5,673 nucleotides of DNA from Chromatiales bacterium (GTDB lineage Bacteria; Pseudomonadota; Gammaproteobacteria; Steroidobacterales; GCA-2729495): NCBI GenBank assembly GCA_030614035.1, contig JAUWKW010000111.1, positions 1 through 5,673 on the forward strand, given 5' to 3'. A program made the position numbers and the translations under genes. Below are positions 1 to 4,602 of the stretch, one piece after another. The notes under the pieces were generated by a model, which was given only the letters and a program-made list of their open reading frames with translations, did no database searches and was not told the origin of the DNA. Numbering within the stretch: position 1 is the stretch's first letter; each line of letters begins with the position of its first letter.

Positions 1-90
1 TGTAGTCTTGCCATCTACCAGCCCGGCTCACGCGTCGATGACCATAGGCGAAAAGGCAAGAAAATGGTCGATCATCTGTAACGCTATTTC

Positions 91-981
91 ATGATTCGGA
101 AACGTATACAAATTCGTCTGGTAGTCGGGCGAGGCCAAGCGAGTCGGCCGATCCACAGCCAATGGTGCTTCCGTTCGATCAGGGGCTGCGCCGCCGCAGC
201 GCTGTTGGCATCTCTAATCGGGGCTTGTTCGATACCATTCGTGCCCGATACTGCCGTGGCGCAACCAAGCCCCAACGACTGCATAGTTATATTGCACGGG
301 CTGGTTCGAACCAGTAATTCGATGGACAAACTTGCTGATTATCTCGAGGCTGCTGGCTATCGGGTTGTCAATACAAGTTACCCGTCGAGAGAAAAATCGA
401 TAGAGGAGCTGGCCATGGAATTTATTCCTCCGGCTCTGGAAAATTGTCGCGGACCGGGAATCGACCGGGTTCATTTTGTTACGCATTCGATGGGCGGCAT
501 TCTCGTTCGCTATTACCTCGAGCATGAGACGATCGATGATCTTGGACGGGTAGTCATGATAAGTCCGCCGAACCAGGGCAGTGAAGTTGTCGACCAGCTT
601 TTTGATGTGCCGGGCTTCGAGGCAATCAATGGGCCCGCCGGCTTTCAGCTTGGCACCGGTGACAACAGCTTGCCGCTCCAGCTCGGGCCTGCCGAGTTTG
701 AGGTTGGGATAATTGCTGGCGATTACACAACCAATTTAGTTTTCTCGTCGATGCTTCCGGGAAAGGATGACGGGAAGGTTACCGTCGAAAGGACCAAGCT
801 CGCCGGCATGGCCGACTTCATCGTCGTTCATGAGCCGCATTCGCTGATAATGCGCGATGAGGACGTGATTCGGCAGGTGCTCTATTTTCTGCGATACGGT
901 CACTTTTACCGCGAAGTCAGCGGGAGTGAACTGGGATCAGCGGTCGAGGTCGACTGCTCATTCGAGGCAGTCAGCTGCTGA
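91..981 (+). CDS. Exported alpha/beta hydrolase (lipase/esterase-like), probable lipoprotein
   Basis: A 296-residue serine hydrolase, likely acting on an ester or lipid in the periplasm or at a membrane surface; the substrate cannot be read from sequence. The strand-1 oxyanion motif LHG lies at 68-70, the nucleophile elbow THSMGG at 131-136 (Ser133), the acid in GKDDGKV (probably Asp227), and the catalytic His in HEPHSLIM (probably His250). The segment VVMISPPNQGSE at 154-165 also matches the proteobacterial EstA/COG1075-type family. The N-terminus has a long basic stretch (1-32) and a hydrophobic core (33-45) followed by Cys46 in IGAC, a fair lipobox; AVA/Q at 55-58 is an alternative signal peptidase I site. 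Cys64/Cys119 and Cys289/Cys296 could form disulfides after export. ATG 91 is the only in-frame ATG before residue 78, though no good ribosome site precedes it. Fold and triad are secure; anchoring and substrate are inference. Confidence 0.9.
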   Translation: MIRKRIQIRLVVGRGQASRPIHSQWCFRSIRGCAAAALLASLIGACSIPFVPDTAVAQPSPNDCIVILHGLVRTSNSMDKLADYLEAAGYRVVNTSYPSREKSIEELAMEFIPPALENCRGPGIDRVHFVTHSMGGILVRYYLEHETIDDLGRVVMISPPNQGSEVVDQLFDVPGFEAINGPAGFQLGTGDNSLPLQLGPAEFEVGIIAGDYTTNLVFSSMLPGKDDGKVTVERTKLAGMADFIVVHEPHSLIMRDEDVIRQVLYFLRYGHFYREVSGSELGSAVEVDCSFEAVSC

Positions 982-1001
982 TAGTGAGTCGGAGTGTCTG
1001 A

Positions 1002-1016
1002 GCGTTCCCGAAACGC
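1002..1016. repeat. Small inverted repeat after the hydrolase gene
   Basis: GCGTT at 1002-1006 and AACGC at 1012-1016 form a 5-bp stem with a 5-base loop, in the 49-base gap before the DUF2784 gene. No T-run follows, so it is not a canonical terminator. Nearly the same arms recur at 4097-4112 after the methyltransferase gene. It may be a weak transcript-end hairpin or chance. Confidence 0.3.
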
Positions 1017-1030
1017 CCACCTGAATTACC

Positions 1031-1450
1031 GTGACTGAAGGAGCGCTCTACCTTGCACTGGCCGATTTACTTCTGGTCGTGCATTTTGCGTTCGTGGCTT
1101 TCGTCGTGGTCGGATTCATTCTGATCCTGGCCGGACTGTGGCGCGGCTGGAAATGGGTCAGGAACTTCTGGTTCCGAATATTTCATCTGTTGGCTATCGG
1201 CATCGTTGTAGCGCAGGCTTGGTTGGGTAAGGCCTGTCCACTTACCGTCTGGGAAAGCACGCTTCGGGCTAAAGCGGGTGCAGCAGGATATAACGTCGAC
1301 TTTCTCCAGTACTGGCTGCACAAGATTCTGTATTTCAATGCTCCTGCTTGGGTTTTTACACTGGCCTATACGGTATTTGCTGCCCTTGTTCTGCTGGTTT
1401 GGTTATTCGGTGACCGCCTGCAGGATTGGCGTCGGGGCTACAAAAATTAG
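1031..1450 (+). CDS. DUF2784 family inner-membrane protein
   Basis: A 139-residue integral membrane protein that matches the DUF2784 family as I know it; the family has no established function. Diagnostic features are the N-terminal ALADLLLVVHF (9-19), the family signature CPLTVWE at 69-75 followed by LR at 78-79, and the later FLQYWLHKILYF block (91-102). Predicted membrane segments lie near 9-35, 48-66 and 104-127, with basic residues between the first two (R38, K41, R44, R49) and at the C-terminus (W133-K138). His18, His52 and His97 lie in or near membrane segments, which could suit a cofactor or metal site, but that is speculative. The length is normal for the family. The start is GTG 1031; there is no clear Shine-Dalgarno sequence, and no in-frame ATG exists nearby. 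It lies 49 bases after the hydrolase gene and may share its transcript. Confidence 0.87.
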   Translation: MTEGALYLALADLLLVVHFAFVAFVVVGFILILAGLWRGWKWVRNFWFRIFHLLAIGIVVAQAWLGKACPLTVWESTLRAKAGAAGYNVDFLQYWLHKILYFNAPAWVFTLAYTVFAALVLLVWLFGDRLQDWRRGYKN

Positions 1451-1634
1451 TGCGAACGCGCTAATTGAGTTATGGTAGGCGAGCTTTTCGGGGGGATGGC
1501 TTCTACTGGGCGAGTAGTCTGTTTCAGATGTCAGTTAATTTTTCCGGAAAGTGTTATCTGCTGTTGGGCATTTTGTGTGTTGGGTGCTCGACGGCGTTGT
1601 AACGATCAATGCATGTTTTTTTAGAGAACTTTAG
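1451..1634 (+). other. AT-rich intergenic leader of the RRM gene with a 10-bp palindrome
   Basis: This 184-base gap separates the DUF2784 and RRM genes and shows no gene of its own. It contains the perfect palindrome TTTCCGGAAA at 1541-1550, about 85 bases before the RRM start, and a weak hairpin (CTACT 1503-1507 / AGTAG 1513-1517). A run of seven T at 1615-1621 lies just before the start, followed by AGAGA at 1623-1627 as a weak ribosome site. I could not assign a convincing -35/-10 pair. The length and T-richness would fit a promoter plus a regulated 5' leader, as known for cold-inducible RNA-binding proteins, but this is inference. Confidence 0.35.
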
Positions 1635-1907
1635 ATGAACATATATGTTGGCAATCTGCCTTATACCATTACAGAAGATGAACTGCGCGGTGTTTTCGCC
1701 GATCACGGTGAAGTTGCGACCGTAAACATCATTACTGATAAATTCTCTGGCCAGTCCAAAGGTTTTGGATTTGTCGAGATGCCAAATCAGGCAGAGGCAG
1801 AAGAGGCGATCGGAACTTTGAATGAAAGTGACGTCAAGGGACGAAACATAAAGGTCAATCAGGCTCGACCCAGAGAAGAACGTCCTCAGCGTAGCCCAAG
1901 ATATTGA
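1635..1907 (+). CDS. Single-RRM RNA-binding protein
   Basis: A 90-residue protein made almost entirely of one RNA recognition motif, expected to bind single-stranded RNA in the cytoplasm. RNP2 is IYVGNL at 3-8 and RNP1 is KGFGFVEM at 42-49, with the canonical aromatic RNA-stacking residues Tyr4, Phe44 and Phe46 all present. Between them lie the helix-1 segment TEDELRGVFADHG (13-25) and the second strand; EAEEAIGTLN (54-63) is helix 2. A short Arg/Pro tail (77-90) replaces the Gly-rich tail seen in many cyanobacterial Rbp proteins. Bacterial single-RRM proteins are often cold- or stress-induced, and the AT-rich leader here would fit that, but induction is inferred. The gene is about 46% GC by hand count, clearly more AT-rich than the neighbouring methyltransferase gene. 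ATG 1635 has a weak AGAGA site 7 bases upstream and begins exactly at the RRM. Confidence 0.95.
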   Translation: MNIYVGNLPYTITEDELRGVFADHGEVATVNIITDKFSGQSKGFGFVEMPNQAEAEEAIGTLNESDVKGRNIKVNQARPREERPQRSPRY

Positions 1908-1916
1908 CGCTTGCCG

Positions 1917-1929
1917 CGGCGCAGCGCCG
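1917..1929. repeat. GC-rich palindrome just after the RRM gene
   Basis: CGGCG (1917-1921) and CGCCG (1925-1929) form a 5-bp all-GC stem around the three bases CAG, ten bases after the RRM stop codon. No T-run follows, so a rho-independent terminator is not supported. It could stabilise the 3' end of the short RRM transcript. Confidence 0.35.
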
Positions 1930-1947
1930 GCCTGCGTAACCCCTGTC

Positions 1948-1992
1948 CCCGTAGCGTTTCCGGAGGCTAGAAAAGACTCCACGGGAGCGTTT
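1948..1992 (+). other. Structured region with 7-bp direct repeats before the DUF1772 gene
   Basis: AGCGTTT occurs at 1953-1959 and again at 1986-1992, 33 bases apart or about three helical turns. Nested inverted arms lie in the same stretch: CCCGT 1948-1952 with ACGGG 1981-1985, and GGAG 1962-1965 with CTCC 1977-1980, the inner pair extended by CT/AG across one mismatch around a 5-base AGAAA loop. The start codon of the next gene is 15 bases further on. This could be a regulator site or a leader-RNA fold controlling the downstream cluster, or chance. Confidence 0.3.
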
Positions 1993-2007
1993 AATCGGGG
2001 GGGAGAG

Positions 2008-2436
2008 ATGGCGGAATTCATTGCCACAATCTGTGCTGGGCTGTGGTCAGGCGGGTGTATTTACCTGAGCCTCGTTCAGCATCCTGCAGCACATCGCGCC
2101 GGTCCCGATATCGCCGCCGCTCTTTTCCGCCCGATGTCCGCACGCGCCGCACCGATGTTTATCGTGCTCGCTCTCGTTGGCACCGTGGCCGGCGTGTATG
2201 CGTGGTTTCAGGGTGCAGGCATCAGCTGGCTGATTGGCGCCATGTTCCTCGGGGCTATGTTTCCATTTACGGCGATACTGATTGTGCCAACGAACCGCAG
2301 GTTGCTGAAAATTAAACCAGGTGAGGTTGGGGGTAGCGAGGAATTGTTTGCGCGTTGGGGTCGGTTGCACGGATTGCGGGCTTTACTTGGAAGCATTGCG
2401 TTTCTAGTTTTTGTTGCCGCGTTGACTTTTAATTGA
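2008..2436 (+). CDS. DUF1772 family membrane protein (anthrone oxygenase-like)
   Basis: A 142-residue protein with four predicted membrane segments (about 2-22, 49-67, 72-93, 121-141). Family-typical features are His25 after the first helix, the motif PFTAILIVPTNRRLL at 86-100, and the block LFARWGRLHGLRALLG at 113-128 with Trp117, His121 and Arg124. These match DUF1772, a family that includes fungal and actinobacterial anthrone oxygenases acting without an obvious cofactor in polyketide pathways; many bacterial members are uncharacterised, so the activity is only suggested. ATG 2008 follows a striking run of seven G (1997-2003) and then AGAG, so the best Shine-Dalgarno match (GGAG, 2002-2005) sits only 2 bases from the start, unusually close. 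The gene lies 44 bases before the DUF3237-like gene and probably leads a three-gene transcript ending in a methyltransferase. Confidence 0.82.
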   Translation: MAEFIATICAGLWSGGCIYLSLVQHPAAHRAGPDIAAALFRPMSARAAPMFIVLALVGTVAGVYAWFQGAGISWLIGAMFLGAMFPFTAILIVPTNRRLLKIKPGEVGGSEELFARWGRLHGLRALLGSIAFLVFVAALTFN

Positions 2437-2480
2437 GTTTCGGAATCGGTAGTCGATCATTGGTATTGGGGTAGTAAGCC

Positions 2481-2933
2481 ATGACTGACACGGACAACCG
2501 GGAGCTGTTGTACGAGGCAAAGTTTACCGTTTCGAAAGTGACGGATTTTGGAATTGGCTTGGATGTGCTGCGTAAGAATAGTGCAGAGATTCCGGACGGC
2601 GGTTTGCATTTTCACGTGGCTTTCGAAGGAAACATCACCGGCCAGCGGCTCAGCGGGTCTGTCCGAGGTGTGGATCATGTGCACGTCCGACCCGATGGCG
2701 GTATCTCACTGCATATTCACGGGGTGATTTCGACTCCGGAAGGCGCAAGGATTGCGCTATCGGCAGAGGGAACCGGCACCATGGACGACGACACTGGTCT
2801 GTTGCAGGTGGACCAGGAAGTTTCACTGTATTCGTCGTTTTCGGACTACCAGTGGGTCAATGGACTCCCAATTTTTTGCGTAGGTCACGTGCTGCCGGGG
2901 GAAGACGAGATCCGTCTTTCTGCGTTCACCTGA
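2481..2933 (+). CDS. DUF3237-like beta-barrel protein with three His-x-His motifs
   Basis: A 150-residue soluble protein, mostly alternating beta-strand pattern, with no signal peptide or membrane segment. The middle matches the DUF3237 pattern as I recall it: LSGSVRGVDHVHVRPDG (57-73), then a strand, then ISTPEGARIALSAEGTG (83-99), with the late YQWVNGLPIFCVGH block (123-136) corresponding to the family's aromatic W-(L/V)-N motif. The function of the family is not established. Unusual here are three HxH pairs, at 43/45, 66/68 and 78/80, in predicted strands, where alternate residues face the same side; they could form a metal or ligand site inside the barrel. GGGG at 2467-2470 is a poor, distant ribosome site for ATG 2481. 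Only 7 bases separate its stop from the methyltransferase ATG, which suggests translational coupling. A related lipocalin or cupin-like barrel is the main alternative. Confidence 0.65.
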   Translation: MTDTDNRELLYEAKFTVSKVTDFGIGLDVLRKNSAEIPDGGLHFHVAFEGNITGQRLSGSVRGVDHVHVRPDGGISLHIHGVISTPEGARIALSAEGTGTMDDDTGLLQVDQEVSLYSSFSDYQWVNGLPIFCVGHVLPGEDEIRLSAFT

Positions 2934-2940
2934 ACTGAGA

Positions 2941-4059
2941 ATGGAAAATACTGGTGCGGACGGACCGGGAGAATCCCGCAGCACCCATGCCCGTAATAAA
3001 AGCAGAATCGCTATGGCAACAGACGCAAGAGACGATACCCAGCCGGAAGATAGCGCCGGATCAAAGGCAGCGATTTTGCAGATTATCGGCAACGTGCTCG
3101 TCGCCCGATCACTGGCGATTGTTGCCGAGCTGGGTTTGGCTGATCTGGTCCAAACAGAGCCGCAGAGTGTAACGCAGCTCGCGCACGCGACCGGAACCCA
3201 CGCGGACTCCCTGTATCGCCTGTTGCGGATGCTGGCATCCTATGGAGTATTCGCCGAGGACGATGGAGGCTTGTTCCACCCCACGCCCATGTCCTTACTG
3301 CTGGAAACGGATCGACCGGACTCCCTGCGGGATCTGCTCACGCTTGGCTGGCAAGACATTGCCTGGGATACCTACCGGCAACTACCGCACACGATTCGGA
3401 CCGGAGAAACGGCCTTCGATGCAGCGTTCGGCGCCACGTTCTTTGATTATCTGGCCGGTCATCCGGAGGCGAATGCGAGCTTCGATTCGGCAATGGCATT
3501 ATTTTCCGGACCCGAGAACGGCATGATCGCGGCCGCCTATGACTTCGGCCAGTTTGCCCGGATCGTCGACGTCGGTGGTGGTACCGGCGGTCTTATGGCC
3601 GCCATCCTGAGCGCCCACCAGGGCGTGCGCGGCGTATTGTTCGATCAGCCGCAAGTCGTGGCAAATATGACCGGGATCGAAGCATCCGCAATCCGCGAGC
3701 GCTGCGAGCCAATTGGAGGTGATTTTTTCGAGTCGGTGCCGGCAGCGGCCGACGCATATATCATGAAGCGCATCCTTCACGATTGGGATGACGAAGCGGC
3801 GATTCGTCTCCTGCTACGCTGCCGGGAAGCGATGAATACCGACGCGCGTGTCCTGGTAATTGACGCCGTGATGCAAGCAGGCAATGCTCCGGACCCGAAC
3901 AAATTCATGGATGTAAGCATTATGGCGCTGACCCGTGGACGGGAGCGCAGCGAAACTGAATTTCAGAGGCTGTTTACCGAGGCGGGCTTGCGTTGTACCG
4001 AGGTTTTTCCGACCGAGTTGCCATCGACGCTATCGATCATCGAAGGCGTTCGGGCCTAG
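2941..4059 (+). CDS. SAM-dependent O-methyltransferase, family 2 (COMT/hydroxyneurosporene type)
   Basis: A 372-residue cytoplasmic enzyme expected to move a methyl group from S-adenosylmethionine to a hydroxyl of a small, probably aromatic, acceptor. The N-terminal winged-helix dimerisation domain spans about 45-125, including SLYRLLRMLASYGVF (90-104). The Rossmann domain starts near 200: SAM-binding motif I is VDVGGGTGG (209-217), then FDQPQVV (234-240), GDFF (260-263), and YIMKRILHDWDDE (273-285), where His280 matches the catalytic base of plant COMT. RERSETEFQRLFTEAGL (334-350) is the usual C-terminal motif. All key residues are present. Two starts are possible: ATG 2941, which adds about 40 hydrophilic non-conserved residues but lies 7 bases after the preceding stop, or ATG 3013 (Met25), giving 348 residues, closer to family length. 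Neither has a strong ribosome site. The acceptor cannot be named. Confidence 0.93.
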   Translation: MENTGADGPGESRSTHARNKSRIAMATDARDDTQPEDSAGSKAAILQIIGNVLVARSLAIVAELGLADLVQTEPQSVTQLAHATGTHADSLYRLLRMLASYGVFAEDDGGLFHPTPMSLLLETDRPDSLRDLLTLGWQDIAWDTYRQLPHTIRTGETAFDAAFGATFFDYLAGHPEANASFDSAMALFSGPENGMIAAAYDFGQFARIVDVGGGTGGLMAAILSAHQGVRGVLFDQPQVVANMTGIEASAIRERCEPIGGDFFESVPAAADAYIMKRILHDWDDEAAIRLLLRCREAMNTDARVLVIDAVMQAGNAPDPNKFMDVSIMALTRGRERSETEFQRLFTEAGLRCTEVFPTELPSTLSIIEGVRA

Positions 4060-4103
4060 ACCGCGACATACCCTTTCACCTTCTGTCTTTTTCCAAGCGT
4101 TCG

Positions 4104-4126
4104 GGCAAACGCGAGGCGTGTTTGCC
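4104..4126. repeat. Perfect 7-bp inverted repeat downstream of the methyltransferase gene
   Basis: GGCAAAC (4104-4110) and GTTTGCC (4120-4126) are perfect inverted arms around a 9-base loop. An overlapping alternative stem, GCGTT 4097-4101 with AACGC 4108-4112, uses part of the same left arm, so the two cannot form together. The T-rich stretch (4086-4092) lies before rather than after the hairpin, and the minus strand shows no following T-run either, so it is not a standard terminator in either direction. The rest of the 123-base gap 4060-4182 shows no recognisable gene or promoter. Confidence 0.5.
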
Positions 4127-4182
4127 AATCCCTGTCTATGGAACGCAAACCCCGCTTGCATTGATGGACGTCGCTTGATGCG

Positions 4183-4533
4183 ATGATCGAACGAAGACGC
4201 TGCGTAATTCCTATGAAAATGCTCGACGCTTATCGCGATTTCTTTTCCCACAGGGAGATTGAAGGTTATTCGGGTTTGCCGTTCTGGCGCCGAAAGGCAC
4301 TCGACTTTCGGGTCATCGTGATTGCACTCAGTACGGGGGGCTTCTGGAAAGCTGTGCTGATCGTCGCTGCGTTGGCGTTGGCGATCGAAACCGTAGCGCT
4401 CAAGCTCGATTTGCGCGACTGGCGGCTCGAATTCGCCCGGATGTCGCTGTTCCTTATCATCGCTCCGTGGATTGCAGCCGGCCGGAAGCGGCATCTGCGT
4501 GTGCTGCTGCGGCAGGGCCGCCAGGATCCCTAG
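4183..4533 (+). CDS. Small two-helix membrane protein, unrecognised family
   Basis: I do not recognise this 116-residue protein. It has a basic, hydrophilic N-terminal part with FWRRKALDFR at 34-43, a hydrophobic segment around 53-73 (FWKAVLIVAALALAIETVAL core), a short charged turn with DLRDWR (76-81), a second hydrophobic segment around 86-100, and a strongly basic C-terminus (RKRHLRVLLR, 101-110). By the positive-inside rule both ends would be cytoplasmic. The GC-rich third codon positions and the clean hydrophobic pattern favour this frame over a longer antisense frame. The start is uncertain: ATG 4183 gives the longest form, while ATG 4213 (Met11) or 4219 (Met13) would begin MKMLDAYRDFF and look more natural; none has a clear ribosome site. 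It ends 69 bases before the AsmA gene in the same frame, and the two may be co-transcribed. Confidence 0.6.
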   Translation: MIERRRCVIPMKMLDAYRDFFSHREIEGYSGLPFWRRKALDFRVIVIALSTGGFWKAVLIVAALALAIETVALKLDLRDWRLEFARMSLFLIIAPWIAAGRKRHLRVLLRQGRQDP

Positions 4534-4587
4534 GAGACGCAGCGCTTTGTCGCAGTGCAAGTGTGGTTGGTACCGGCCAGTGGGAGT

Positions 4588-4600
4588 GGTCTAATAGACC
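4588..4600. promoter_or_regulatory. 13-bp palindrome at the AsmA translation start
   Basis: GGTCTAATAGACC is a perfect inverted repeat with 6-base arms around a central A, ending 2 bases before ATG 4603. It sits where a Shine-Dalgarno sequence would be expected, and no good one is visible; GGGAG at 4582-4586 is 16 bases from the ATG. As DNA it could be an operator; as RNA it could form a 5-bp hairpin with a 3-base loop that affects initiation. Function is inferred from position only. Confidence 0.4.
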
Positions 4601-4602
4601 GA

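Noticed and set aside
1..81. Open frame from the left edge ending in TAA, possibly the tail of an upstream gene (26 codons, ending KKMVDHL)
   Set aside because: A second frame is also open here (2-94), an open stretch this short is expected by chance, and the peptide matches no family I recognise.
1503..1517. CTACT/AGTAG hairpin as a terminator for the DUF2784 gene
   Set aside because: The stem is only 5 bp with two GC pairs and is not followed by a T-run.
1573..1606. Possible sigma-70 promoter (TTGTGT/TTGGGT with TAACGAT) before the RRM gene
   Set aside because: The -10 candidates match the consensus poorly and no spacing gives a convincing pair.
1554..2027. Minus-strand open frame of 157 codons opposite the RRM gene
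   Set aside because: The RRM on the + strand is unmistakable, and the antisense product shows no domain.
2043..2315. Alternative + frame of 90 codons inside the DUF1772 gene
   Set aside because: The product is Arg/Ser-rich without structure, while the overlapping frame gives four membrane helices and DUF1772 motifs.
4046..4106. 10-bp direct repeat GCGTTCGGGC at 4046-4055 and 4097-4106
   Set aside because: The first copy is inside the methyltransferase coding end, and similar GCGTTCGG strings occur elsewhere (for example near 3425), so codon use and chance explain it.
4030..4560. Long minus-strand open frame of 176 codons
   Set aside because: It lies opposite the methyltransferase end and the small membrane gene, its product is low-complexity and Arg/Pro/Gln-rich without a domain, and the + strand product has a coherent membrane-protein pattern.
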